Below are positions 26,032 to 35,246 of a DNA stretch of 35,246 bases, in pieces (position 1 is the first letter of the stretch; every line of letters begins with the position of its first letter). The stretch lies in assembly GCA_021733835.1 (NCBI GenBank), contig JAIPKD010000027.1:1-35246 (forward strand). Reading direction: 5' to 3'. Below the pieces are notes generated by a model that saw nothing but the letters and a program-made list of their open reading frames with translations, made no database searches and was not told where the DNA came from. Source of the DNA: Verrucomicrobiota bacterium (lineage in GTDB: Bacteria; Verrucomicrobiota; Verrucomicrobiia; Limisphaerales; JAIPKD01). The position numbers were made by a program, and so were the translations under genes.

Positions 26032-27858
26032 TCAAGCGAAAACGGCCGCTGACGCCTTTTGTCCGGCGCGTTTCCTTGCGTTTTCGTCGAGAATCTTCTT
26101 TCGCAACCGCAAGTGATGCGGCGTGGCCTCGACATACTCGTCTTGGCCGATATACTCGAGGCAGCGTTCGAGGCTCATTTTCACCGGCGCGTCCAATTGA
26201 ATCCCCTTCCCTTCGCCTTGGGAACGCATATTGGTCAGCTTCTTCGTTTTACAAGGATTGAACGGCAGGTCGTTATCCCTCGAATTTTCGCCTACGATCA
26301 TACCTTCGTAAATCTTATCGCCGGGTTCGATAAAGACTTTTCCACGTTCCTGGATTAGATTCAGCGCGTAAGCGGTGGCAATGCCGTTTTCCATACTGAC
26401 CAACGACCCGCTTTTCCGCGCCGGTATTTCGCCCTTATCCTGGGCGTATTCGTGGAATAGATGACTCATTACACCCTGGCCGCGCGTGGAATTAACGAGG
26501 TCGGATTCGAAGCCTATAAGGCCGCGCATCGGGATCAACGCTTCTATATGTATCATATCACCGTTATGTTCCATACCTGTTATCTCCCCCTTGCGCATGG
26601 AGAGATTCTCCAGAATGACGCCCATGGAGTCTTTCGGTATTTCCAGGAACAGCTGTTCGACAGGCTCGAGCACCGTCCCGTCGTCTGTACACTTACATAT
26701 CACCTCCGGCCGTGAGATAAGGAGTTCGAAGCCTTCTCTGCGCATTTGTTCGACCAGTATGGCGATCTGCATCTCGCCACGGGCGCATACCTCGAATATA
26801 TGCGGTGCGTCGGTTTCTTCGACACGGATTCCGATGTTCCCGCGTATTTCCTTAAAGAGCCGTTCGCGTATATGCCGTGCGGTCAAGAGCTTTCCGTCGT
26901 TGCCCGCCAGTGGGCCGTCGTTTACGGCGAATTGCATCCGGATGGTCGGCGGGTCGATGGGGACAAACGGCAGCGGTTCGGCGTCCTCGGTGCCCGCGAG
27001 TGTTTCGCCGATAAACACGCTCTCGAATCCAGTCAGACCTATTATATCGCCGGCCGATGCCTCTTTAATCTCGACCTGACGTAATCCGTCGAAGTGGAAA
27101 ATAGCGGTTGCCTTTGCTGTTTCGCGTCTACCGTCGGCATGGATACAGTAGATTTGTTCGCCCACGCGAACAGTGCCGCCGAGGATTTTGCCCAACGCGA
27201 TCCTGCCGAGGTATTCCGAATAATCGAGATTGGCAACCAGCATGCGGAATCCGGCGTCGATGGTCGCTTCCGGCGGTGGGATTTCCCTTACTATCGTATC
27301 GAAGAGCGGTTGCATCGAGTCCGACTCCGTTTCAAAGTCATCGGTGGCAACGCCGTCCTTTGCGCTGGCGTAAATGACGGGAAAATCGAGCTGCTCGTCT
27401 GACGCGTTGAGTGAGATGAAAAGGTCGAATACTTCGTCAAGCACTCGATGCGGATCGGCGTTTTCGCGGTCTATCTTGTTTATGACGACGATTGGTTTGG
27501 CGCCGGACTCCATTGCCTTACGCAGGACATACCGGGTCTGTGCCTGGGGGCCTTCCACCGAGTCTACGACCAGTAGAACGCCGTCGATCATATTCATTAT
27601 CCGTTCCACCTCGCCGCCGAAGTCTGCGTGTCCCGGTGTATCCACTATGTTAATGTGAAAGTCCTTGTACTTAAACGCCGCGTTTTTGGAACGGATGGTG
27701 ATACCCTTTTCGCGTTCCAAGTCCAGCGAATCCATTACTCGTTCTTCTACGTGTTGATTGGCGCGGAATGTGCCGGACTGTTTCAAGAAACAATCCACCA
27801 GTGTCGTTTTCCCGTGGTCAACGTGAGCTATAATTCCAATATTCCTAATGTTTTCCAT
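26032..27858 (-). CDS. typA: Ribosome-associated translational GTPase TypA/BipA
   Basis: [102 protein letters not shown] at 27858 is preferred over the ORF-track start 27930. Confidence 0.97.
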   Translation of the reverse strand: MENIRNIGIIAHVDHGKTTLVDCFLKQSGTFRANQHVEERVMDSLDLEREKGITIRSKNAAFKYKDFHINIVDTPGHADFGGEVERIMNMIDGVLLVVDSVEGPQAQTRYVLRKAMESGAKPIVVINKIDRENADPHRVLDEVFDLFISLNASDEQLDFPVIYASAKDGVATDDFETESDSMQPLFDTIVREIPPPEATIDAGFRMLVANLDYSEYLGRIALGKILGGTVRVGEQIYCIHADGRRETAKATAIFHFDGLRQVEIKEASAGDIIGLTGFESVFIGETLAGTEDAEPLPFVPIDPPTIRMQFAVNDGPLAGNDGKLLTARHIRERLFKEIRGNIGIRVEETDAPHIFEVCARGEMQIAILVEQMRREGFELLISRPEVICKCTDDGTVLEPVEQLFLEIPKDSMGVILENLSMRKGEITGMEHNGDMIHIEALIPMRGLIGFESDLVNSTRGQGVMSHLFHEYAQDKGEIPARKSGSLVSMENGIATAYALNLIQERGKVFIEPGDKIYEGMIVGENSRDNDLPFNPCKTKKLTNMRSQGEGKGIQLDAPVKMSLERCLEYIGQDEYVEATPHHLRLRKKILDENARKRAGQKASAAVFA

Positions 27859-27925
27859 ATTAATAATAACAGGCGGGGTAATTTGCTTGTATTCCCCGCA
27901 AAGGTCAAGCGTGATAAATGAACAT

Positions 27926-27977
27926 CTCAAGAGAAGGCTGTTAAATCTTGAGCACGCCGGCTAAGCGAAGCGGCGTG
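27926..27977 (-). terminator. Two adjacent perfect hairpins in the metH-typA spacer
   Basis: CTCAAGA-N13-TCTTGAG (27926-27952) abuts CACGCCG-N11-CGGCGTG (27953-27977); no clear T-tract. Confidence 0.5.
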
Positions 27978-27994
27978 TACCTAGCACCATCCAG

Positions 27995-30900
27995 CTAATC
28001 CATCGGATCATAGTCGAGGTATGGCGCAAGCCATTTCTCAACTGTCCGGACGTCCATGGACTTGCGTTTGTGGTAGTCCACCACCTGATCCCTGCCGATC
28101 TTACCGACACCGAAATACTTCGATTCCGGATGCGCGAAGTATAGTCCCGACACACTGCTTGCGGGGATCATCGCGCAGGATTCGGTCAGTTTGATATCCG
28201 CATTTTTTTCGACATCGAGCAGCTCCCAGAGGATGTTTTTTTCTGTATGATCGGGGCAAGCCGGGTATCCGGCCGCCGGCCGGATTCCGCGGTAGCGTTC
28301 GCGTATAAGGTCTTCATTGGACAGTTTCTCGTTCTTGCCGTATCCCCACTCTATCCTGACGCGTTTGTGCAGGTACTCGGCGAAGGCCTCGGCCAATCTG
28401 TCGCTCAATGCCTTTACCATGATCGAGGTGTAGTCATCGTTTTCCTCCTCGAACCGCTTGCATAGCTCCGGCATACGGTGCCCTGCGGTGACGGCAAAGG
28501 CGCCTATGTAATCGCGTCTGCCCGATGACTTCGGCGCAACAAAATCCGCCAGGGCGAAGTTGGGTTTCTCATCGGATTTATCCATTTGTTGTCGCAGGGT
28601 GTGGAAGGTAGTCAATAAACCCGAGCGCGAGTCGTCCGCGTAAAGCTCGATGTCATCGCCTACGCTGTTGGCCGGAAAGAATCCATAAACGCCGGCGGCG
28701 CCCAGGAGTTTTTCGGATGCGATCTTATCCAATAGTTTCCTTGCATCGTCGTACAGTTCCCTCGCCCGCTCGCCTGTTTCGGGTTTCTCGAATATCGACG
28801 GGAACCGTCCTCGCAACCCCCATGCATGGAAGAACGGCGACCAGTCGATGAACTCTATTAATTCCGCGATCGGGAGTTCGCGTATCGTACGCACACCCGT
28901 GAACTCCGGCTCGGGGATATCGATATTTTCCCAGTCGAACTCGGGCTTTCGTTTGCGCGCGTCTTGAATCGAGAGCAATGGTTTATGGCTGGTCTTATCC
29001 AGATGCTGTTGCCGGAGTTTTTCTTGCGCTTGAAAATTCTTTTCAACGAATTCCGGTTTTTGTTCTTCGCTGAGCAGGCTGCCGACTATGCCGGGACACC
29101 TTGAGGCGTCGATAACATGACTGACCGGCTGGTCGTAATTCGGCGCGATCTTCACCGCAGTGTGGATTTTGCTGGTCGTTGCGCCGCCGATTAATAACGG
29201 CACGTTAAATTTCTCGCGCTGCATCTCCTTGGCCACGTGCACCATTTCCTCGAGCGACGGCGTGATCAGTCCGCTTAACCCGATTATGTCTACATCCTTT
29301 TCCTTCGCAGCTTCGAGTATTTGGTCGCAGGCGATCATTACGCCTAGGTCTATTACTTCGTAGTTGTTACAGCTCAGGACGACGCCGACGATGTTTTTGC
29401 CTATGTCGTGGACATCGCCCTTGACGGTTGCGAGGAGGATTTTGCCTTTTGTGTGTGCTTTGCCTGCGGCGCGTTTTTCTTCTTCCATGAACGGCATGAG
29501 ATAGGCGACCGCCTTTTTCATTACACGCGCGCTTTTCACCACCTGCGGAAGGAACATCTTGCCGCTGCCGAAGAGGTCGCCGACCACATTCATACCGTTC
29601 ATCAGCGGGTCTTCGATCACGGTCAGCGGGCTGTTGTACTTTTGCCTGGCTTCCTCGACGTCCTCTTCCACGTAATCGGTGATTCCCTTGACAAGCGCAT
29701 GCTCGATCCGCTTTTCAACCTCTGCGTTCCGCCATTCGTTTTTGGCGACGACCTCCCTGCCCTGGTCTTTAACCGTATCGGCGAACTCGATCAACCGTTC
29801 GGTGGCATCCGGTCGCCTATTCAAAAGGACGTCCTCGACCAGAACCAGCAGGTCTTTTGGGATATCCTCGTAAACGGCGAGCTGCCCGGCGTTTACAATC
29901 CCCATATCGAGCCCGGCCTGAATCGCATGATAAAGGAACGCCGAATGCATGGCTTCCCTGACGACGTTATTGCCGCGGAACGAGAAAGAAATATTGCTTA
30001 TACCGCCGCTGACCTTGGTTTCCGGCATCAGTTCCTTTATCCGGCGCGTCGCCTCAATGAATGCCACCGCATAGTCGTTGTGTTCTTCCATGCCCGTGGC
30101 GACTGTAAGTATATTCGGATCGAATATAACGTCTTCGGCGGCAAAACCGATCTCTTCGGTAAGAATCTTGAACGACCTCTGGCTAATCTCGACCTTGTGC
30201 TCGGAGGTGACCGCCTGGCCCGCTTCGTCGAAGGCCATTACAACCACCGCCGCGCCGTAACGTTTAATCGCGCGCGCCTGCTTCTTGAAATTCTCTTCGC
30301 CCTCCTTCAGACTTATCGAGTTTACGATGCCCTTGCCTTGAATGCACTTTAATCCGGCCTCGATTACATTCCAGTTCGAGCTGTCTATCATTATCGGCAC
30401 ACGCGAGATATCCGGTTCGGAGGCCACCAGGTTCAGGAACTTAACCATTACGGCCTTCGAATCGAGCATCGCTTCGTCCAAATTGATATCGATGATGTTC
30501 GCGCCGCCTTCCACCTGATCCCGCGCAATGGATAGCGCCTCCTCGTATTTCTCTTCACGGATAAGCCGGGCGAATTTGCGACTGCCCATAACATTGGTTC
30601 GCTCGCCTATGTGAATGAAATTGCTGTCCTCGTCGATTACCAGCGGTTCGAGTCCGCTCAACCGCAGACATCGAGGTTGTCGCGATGGGACTCGAGGCCT
30701 GCATCCGCGTACGGCGTCGGCGATGGCCTTGATATGTTCCGGTGTGGAACCACAGCAGCCGCCCGCAAAATTCAGCCAGCCGGCCTCGGCGAACTCGCGC
30801 AATTGCCCGGCCATTATCTCCGGCGTCTCATCAAACCCGCCGAACGCGTTCGGCAGCCCCGCATTTGGATGGCAGCTCACATACGACGGTGTCTTTGCCG

Positions 30901-31687
30901 ACAACTCCTCGACGAACGACCGCATCTGCTTTGCGCCAAGCGCGCAATTGATCCCTATGCTCAAGAACGGAAAATGCGAGACCGATACCCGGTATGCCTC
31001 AACTGTCTGGCCTGACAGCGTCCTGCCGCTCTTGTCGGTAATGGTAAAGGAAATCATGACCGGCACACGTTTGCCGGTGTCTTCGAAATATTTATCTATG
31101 GCGAACAACGCGGCCTTCGAATTCAACGTATCGAATACCGTCTCCACCAATAGAATGTCCGTGCCGCCTTCCATAAGCCCGCGTACCTGCTCGTAATACG
31201 AAGCGGCAAGTTGATCAAAATCCACCGCGCGCGCCGCCGGATTATTCACGTCCGGCGAAATCGACGCGGTTCGGTTTGTAGGCCCGATTGACCCCGCCAC
31301 AAAACATTCTCTGTTGGGGTCTGATTGACGAAACCGTTCAACCGCACTCTGCGCAACACGCGCAGCGTTCAGGTTAAGCTCATGGGCAAGCGCCTCCATC
31401 CCGTAGTCCGCCAGCGAAATCGAATTCGAATTGAAAGTGTTTGTCTCGATTATATCCGCGCCGGCCTCGAGGTATTTAACGTGGATATCCTCGATTATCT
31501 TCGGCCGCGTCAAGGTGAGCAAGTCGTTGTTACCCTTCAAGTCCGCATCCCAGGACTCGAACCTGTCGCCGCGATAATCCTTTTCCTCGAGATTTAACGA
31601 TTGAATAACCGTTCCCATCGCGCCGTCGAGCACGAGGATTCGTTCCTGGAGTAATCTCTTTAATGTATCAACCCTTTGTTGCTGCAT
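27995..31687 (-). CDS. metH: Cobalamin-dependent methionine synthase
   Basis: [76 protein letters not shown]; activation domain [36 protein letters not shown] at 31687 is preferred ([13 protein letters not shown]). Confidence 0.98.
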   Translation of the reverse strand: MQQQRVDTLKRLLQERILVLDGAMGTVIQSLNLEEKDYRGDRFESWDADLKGNNDLLTLTRPKIIEDIHVKYLEAGADIIETNTFNSNSISLADYGMEALAHELNLNAARVAQSAVERFRQSDPNRECFVAGSIGPTNRTASISPDVNNPAARAVDFDQLAASYYEQVRGLMEGGTDILLVETVFDTLNSKAALFAIDKYFEDTGKRVPVMISFTITDKSGRTLSGQTVEAYRVSVSHFPFLSIGINCALGAKQMRSFVEELSAKTPSYVSCHPNAGLPNAFGGFDETPEIMAGQLREFAEAGWLNFAGGCCGSTPEHIKAIADAVRGCRPRVPSRQPRCLRLSGLEPLVIDEDSNFIHIGERTNVMGSRKFARLIREEKYEEALSIARDQVEGGANIIDINLDEAMLDSKAVMVKFLNLVASEPDISRVPIMIDSSNWNVIEAGLKCIQGKGIVNSISLKEGEENFKKQARAIKRYGAAVVVMAFDEAGQAVTSEHKVEISQRSFKILTEEIGFAAEDVIFDPNILTVATGMEEHNDYAVAFIEATRRIKELMPETKVSGGISNISFSFRGNNVVREAMHSAFLYHAIQAGLDMGIVNAGQLAVYEDIPKDLLVLVEDVLLNRRPDATERLIEFADTVKDQGREVVAKNEWRNAEVEKRIEHALVKGITDYVEEDVEEARQKYNSPLTVIEDPLMNGMNVVGDLFGSGKMFLPQVVKSARVMKKAVAYLMPFMEEEKRAAGKAHTKGKILLATVKGDVHDIGKNIVGVVLSCNNYEVIDLGVMIACDQILEAAKEKDVDIIGLSGLITPSLEEMVHVAKEMQREKFNVPLLIGGATTSKIHTAVKIAPNYDQPVSHVIDASRCPGIVGSLLSEEQKPEFVEKNFQAQEKLRQQHLDKTSHKPLLSIQDARKRKPEFDWENIDIPEPEFTGVRTIRELPIAELIEFIDWSPFFHAWGLRGRFPSIFEKPETGERARELYDDARKLLDKIASEKLLGAAGVYGFFPANSVGDDIELYADDSRSGLLTTFHTLRQQMDKSDEKPNFALADFVAPKSSGRRDYIGAFAVTAGHRMPELCKRFEEENDDYTSIMVKALSDRLAEAFAEYLHKRVRIEWGYGKNEKLSNEDLIRERYRGIRPAAGYPACPDHTEKNILWELLDVEKNADIKLTESCAMIPASSVSGLYFAHPESKYFGVGKIGRDQVVDYHKRKSMDVRTVEKWLAPYLDYDPMD

Positions 31688-31826
31688 GATAATTTCGATA
31701 AATGACAACTGCTTTAAAAAATGATCCGCCCCACTGCCACCCGAACTAGAGAAGATACGCCGGAACACGGCGAATTCAAGTGTTAAATCAACATATCTCG
31801 ATAAGTAGATACGTTGGTATGCGCGC

Positions 31827-32924
31827 TCAGCCGCCGCGCCGCGAACCGGAATTGGAACAAAGCCAAAATATAATCCCTACCACGCAACCGCCGAGATGCG
31901 CCGTCGATGCAGTCGAGGATTCGCCCTCCAATAGTAGCCTTAAACCGATGATCTGGAATAATACCCAGATAATAAACGCCAGGTAAACAGGTATCGTACC
32001 CCAGAAAAAACGGAAGAATATCCTCAAATTCGTAAACGGATAACTAAACGCGTAAAACGCTATAATACCCGATATGCCGCCGCTTGCGCCTACACATGGA
32101 GTCGTTGTCCCCGCAAAAAAGATAAGATGAACAATATTCCCCGCCAGTGTGGAAAGCAGAATAAGGATGATAAAACGCTTAATCGACAATATTTCTTCGA
32201 CGTTATCGCCGAATACAATGAGGAAGTAGAGATTGCTTATCAAGTGCCACCAGCCGGCATGGATGAAAAAAGAGGAAAAGAAGGTCAATCCCATGAATCG
32301 AAACGGTTCCGACGGAATGAAACCAAACAGGTCGACCACACCGCGAAGGTCTTGAAATGATGAGATACTGAATAGCGCGACCAGCCCGGCCACAATCCAT
32401 GTCGCCCACGGGATACTCGATACGGTGCACGCATCATCCTCGACCGGTAATCCCATTACGGCGGGAATCGCCTTCAATCCAAGCTCTTCGAGACCGGCGG
32501 GGTCTTCGGACGCGCGCAGGCGTTCACCCATCATGCGCACTTCAATCAACGCTAACTCCCGTTTGGCCTCCGGCGACAATTCATCTTTGGCGCGGACTTC
32601 ACGGCTCATCGGGAATACATCCAACTCTTCGGGATCGAACCAGATGAACTGACACCTCTTGCATCCGTCCAGTTTTACTTGCGTTCTGCCGGCCGGCATC
32701 GGTACTTCCGCCATTCTTTTTCCGCATGCAGGGCATTTCCGTATACCGGAGGACGGAGAATCATAAACCTTGCGCCACAAGTAATTTGCTACGTCGTTAT
32801 CGGTACGTTTTCTAAATACGCTGATATTCAATCCCCGGCCGCCGCAGTGCTTACAGACCCAATACAGACCTTCGCGTCTCTTACAACGCTGAAGCACGGT
32901 CTTGCATGTAGGACATTCCATCAT
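31827..32924 (-). CDS. Rhomboid intramembrane serine protease with N-terminal zinc-ribbon domains
   Basis: [41 protein letters not shown]...[55 protein letters not shown] (catalytic Ser); [14 protein letters not shown] (catalytic His). Confidence 0.95.
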   Translation of the reverse strand: MMECPTCKTVLQRCKRREGLYWVCKHCGGRGLNISVFRKRTDNDVANYLWRKVYDSPSSGIRKCPACGKRMAEVPMPAGRTQVKLDGCKRCQFIWFDPEELDVFPMSREVRAKDELSPEAKRELALIEVRMMGERLRASEDPAGLEELGLKAIPAVMGLPVEDDACTVSSIPWATWIVAGLVALFSISSFQDLRGVVDLFGFIPSEPFRFMGLTFFSSFFIHAGWWHLISNLYFLIVFGDNVEEILSIKRFIILILLSTLAGNIVHLIFFAGTTTPCVGASGGISGIIAFYAFSYPFTNLRIFFRFFWGTIPVYLAFIIWVLFQIIGLRLLLEGESSTASTAHLGGCVVGIIFWLCSNSGSRRGG

Positions 32925-33408
32925 TACAGATAATTAATATTGCAGTCCCGTTCCGCATACGTATTCGTCCGCCTCGGGATTTTCGAAGATGCATTACGTA
33001 AGCACCTGATATCCATACAGGGTATTATTATGAATAATTGTTGTTCTGAAAACTATTAAATGAAGTCAGGTATGGCATGATCAAGCTATTAAATAAGGCC
33101 TGGAATGCGCGTTATCTCATTGTTCTGTGGTTTCGTATGTTCCATGCTCAAACCACATCTGACATTGGGAAATAAAACCCACACCAGTTATGCAAAATGA
33201 TACATTATTGGGGAATATCACCCTAAAGCACAGGTTTCGACGATACCCGAGATTGCGTTTTATTAGTCGTATATACCTGTTTATGAAGGCCTTATGCATG
33301 ATTATTGCGCTTGGCATAATTCCTGCGCAGAGAATGGCAACGAGGCCAATTGCCGTGGCCGGCAACTGGAAGTATGATGAAGCGACAATTTAAACAGGAA
33401 CTGAAGTT

Positions 33409-34344
33409 ATGAGAAGATTTAAATATTTGGCATTAGCGATTGTCCTAGGGCTTTCGCTTGTAGCCGTAAATGCACAGGAGTCACCGGACCAGGACGCATC
33501 ACGACAACGTGACATGGAGCGCGCGCAAGAGGATAATCAAGCACCGCCGGATGACGCTATCCTTAGGCGTGATCAAGACCGTGTTCATCAGGATGAGACA
33601 ACTCCGCCTGACGACGGCGAGACAACTCCGCCTGACGACGGCGAGACAACTCCGCCTGACGACGGCGAGACAACTCCGCCTGACGACGGCGAGACTACAC
33701 CGCCTGACGACGGCGAGACTACACCGCCTGACGACGGCGAGACTACACCGCCTGACGACGGCGAGACTACATCGCCTGAAGACGGCGAAGCTACACCGCC
33801 TGAAGACGGCGAGACTACACCTCCTGAAGACGGCGAAGCTACACCTCCTGAAGACGGCGAAGCTACACCTCCTGAAGACGGCGAGACAACCCCGCCTGAC
33901 GATGGAACAACCCCTTCGGATGACGGCGAGATAACCGATCCCGATCAACCGACCGACACGGAACCGCCGTATATGGGGCGAGGCGAACGCCCAGAGCGGC
34001 CGGAGCGGCCTGAACGTCCCAACCGCCCAGAGCGTCCCGAATTACCTGATGACCTCCAAGAACTTGTTACGCAATTCCATCAGGCACGTGAAGATTTCCT
34101 GGCCGAGCACCAGGAATTTATGAGGCAGATGAGGAATCAGATCAAGGAAGAACGCGAAGAAATCCGGGATAACCTGGCACAGAAACGCGAAGAATTCCTC
34201 GATGCCCAGCGGGAAATGCGGAATCAGATTCGTGACCGGCTTCAAGAGATTCGTGAAGAGTTCCAGAACAACCGCGATCAAATCCTGGAACAGGCCCGTG
34301 ACCAAGCGCAGGAAAGGGTTCGTGACCGTATCGGTGAGGATTAA
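33409..34344 (+). CDS. Secreted low-complexity octapeptide-repeat protein with C-terminal coiled coil
   Basis: Signal peptide MRRFKYLALAIVLGLSLVAVNAQ; ETTPPDDG tandem repeats; RPERPERPERPNRPERPE linker; highly charged heptad-like C-terminus (QMRNQIKEEREEIRDNLAQKREEFLDAQ). Confidence 0.85.
   Translation: MRRFKYLALAIVLGLSLVAVNAQESPDQDASRQRDMERAQEDNQAPPDDAILRRDQDRVHQDETTPPDDGETTPPDDGETTPPDDGETTPPDDGETTPPDDGETTPPDDGETTPPDDGETTSPEDGEATPPEDGETTPPEDGEATPPEDGEATPPEDGETTPPDDGTTPSDDGEITDPDQPTDTEPPYMGRGERPERPERPERPNRPERPELPDDLQELVTQFHQAREDFLAEHQEFMRQMRNQIKEEREEIRDNLAQKREEFLDAQREMRNQIRDRLQEIREEFQNNRDQILEQARDQAQERVRDRIGED
33595..33906 (+). repeat. 13 tandem 24-bp repeats (ETTPPDDG and variants)
   Basis: gagacaactccgcctgacgacggc x4, gagactacaccgcctgacgacggc x3, then variants (gaagctacacc.cctgaagacggc etc.). 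Confidence 0.95.
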
Positions 34345-34376
34345 TAAATAGCCGATCTGCAGCCAACACAACCTAC

Positions 34377-34421
34377 TTTACAAGCCCGGCGACATAACGA
34401 TCGATCGTCCGGGCTTGTAAA
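34377..34421. terminator. Rho-independent-type terminator hairpin
   Basis: TTTACAAGCCCGG-N19-CCGGGCTTGTAAA: perfect 13-bp arms just after the repeat-protein stop. Confidence 0.8.
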
Positions 34422-34474
34422 TTTAATCGGGAGTATTCAGGATAAATCACGGTAAGCGAAGATTAATACTTATA

Positions 34475-35246
34475 ATGCTGCATAATACCAACAGGAAACC
34501 GTCGAACCAACCGAAATATAATGAAGTCACCGCACTCGAAATACTGCGTCACATCGATATTGCTGCGGTTTTGAAGAATCCGATACTTTTCGTAATCCTT
34601 ATTCACCTGGTATCTTTGTACACGGTTCGTTCCTCATCCGCTACCTCCACCAATATAATCGAGGAACCGCAATCGCCTTCCTGGCTTAATACATACAGTC
34701 TCAAAGCCGGCCTAGGTTATAATGATAATATCACCTTCAGCAGTGTAGAACGTGACAACAGCCCGTTTATTATCGGTGGAGTTGATGCGATGTTTTATCG
34801 CATTCCAAAAGATGATTACAGTTTCTACGCGTTTATATTAGGCGAGGGCAAATATTACACGGACGCAGAAAGTGTTGAGATGGAAAAGTTTATTATATCT
34901 CAGGCTGAGCTTGAAAAGGAATTTTCCGATAAATACCGGCTCGGTACGAGAATTGGACATATATATCAAGACCGGATATTCGATGCCTCGATAACCGAAG
35001 ACATATATTCGACACTCCAAGTTCAGGGCCATGATTTCTCTGTTAGCCCTTTTATTGAATACGATTTTACATCACGACTAACAGGCGGTTTTAAGCTTCA
35101 ATTGGAACGACAATTATTCGATGAGCCACTCGATGATTACTGGGAGTATAGACCTGCATTTTCTCTTGAGTTCAGTCGATCAAAACACTCCGGTCTTGAA
35201 TTTACTTATAAACCCGGATACCGGACGTACGATACAAGATTCAGCA
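34475..35246 (+). CDS. Putative outer-membrane beta-barrel protein (3' partial)
   Basis: Uninterrupted frame from ATG at 34475 to the window edge (257 codons): MLHNTNRKPSNQPKYNEVTALEILRHIDIAAVLKNPILFVILIHLVSLYTV...SLKAGLGYNDNITFSSVERDNSPFIIGGVDAMFYRIPKDDYSFYAFILGEGKYYT...SPFIEYDFTSRLTGGFKLQLERQLFDEP...FSLEFSRSKHSGLEFTYKPGYRTYDTRFS. Not in the ORF track. Confidence 0.75.
   Translation, partial: MLHNTNRKPSNQPKYNEVTALEILRHIDIAAVLKNPILFVILIHLVSLYTVRSSSATSTNIIEEPQSPSWLNTYSLKAGLGYNDNITFSSVERDNSPFIIGGVDAMFYRIPKDDYSFYAFILGEGKYYTDAESVEMEKFIISQAELEKEFSDKYRLGTRIGHIYQDRIFDASITEDIYSTLQVQGHDFSVSPFIEYDFTSRLTGGFKLQLERQLFDEPLDDYWEYRPAFSLEFSRSKHSGLEFTYKPGYRTYDTRFS

Noticed and set aside
26486-27079. 197-aa plus-strand ORF inside typA
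   Set aside because: Ser/Arg-rich antisense shadow of typA with no domain signal.
29408-30352. 314-aa plus-strand ORF inside metH
   Set aside because: Antisense to a strongly conserved metH; composition matches a reverse-complement shadow ORF.
31725-31745. 'CCCCACTGCCACC' upstream of metH, resembling a B12-box fragment
   Set aside because: The GCCACTG-type box would have to be on the metH sense strand; the sense strand reads GGTGGCAGTGG, and no other cobalamin riboswitch elements are present in the ~140-bp spacer.
33053-33108. Imperfect direct repeat CTATTAAAT.AAG.C.GG.ATG.C
   Set aside because: Only two short diverged copies in an AT-rich spacer; too weak to interpret.
33117-33393. Overlapping small ORFs 33117-33365 (-) and 33190-33393 (+) in the rhomboid/repeat-protein spacer
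   Set aside because: Opposite-strand mutually overlapping ORFs with no RBS or family signal; probably non-coding.
33499-33948. Antisense (33499-33948) and +1-frame (33470-33934) ORFs across the 24-bp repeat
   Set aside because: The repeat unit lacks stops in several frames, so these are artefacts; the signal-peptide-bearing frame 33409-34344 is the credible one.
1-35246. CRISPR arrays, transposases, integrases, phage or known defence genes
   Set aside because: None found on either strand. The 24-bp tandem repeat is coding and has no spacers.

Overview
The 35.2 kb window is a mostly ordinary bacterial chromosomal segment. Gene content (extracellular Ig/CARDB proteins, sulfatase, pectate lyase, DUF1593, FmdB, rhomboid with zinc ribbons) suggests a PVC-type lineage such as Lentisphaerae/Kiritimatiellae, but this is inference. 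Supported genes, in order: a 5'-truncated Ig/CARDB repeat surface protein; an ArsR / DUF2892 / RND adaptor / RND pump cluster; a 659-aa orphan protein; cinA; a REC-histidine kinase hybrid with a degenerate ATP-binding domain; a ferredoxin; pyk; a PHP histidinol-phosphatase; FmdB; DUF1593; a pectate lyase; serS; glgA; LptF/LptG; a sulfatase; tRNA-Pro(CGG); typA; metH; a zinc-ribbon rhomboid protease; a secreted octapeptide-repeat protein; and a 3'-truncated putative outer-membrane barrel protein absent from the ORF track. No CRISPR array, transposase, phage or defence island was seen. Best leads: (1) a dispersed intergenic repeat in three spacers, made of a REP-like hairpin module and a 33-bp module whose relative orientation differs between copies; (2) the orphan 659-aa protein with a weak kinase-like motif; (3) the apparent pseudo-histidine kinase; (4) dockerin-like tandem motifs inside the Ig-repeat protein; (5) the 24-bp repeat gene next to the barrel gene.
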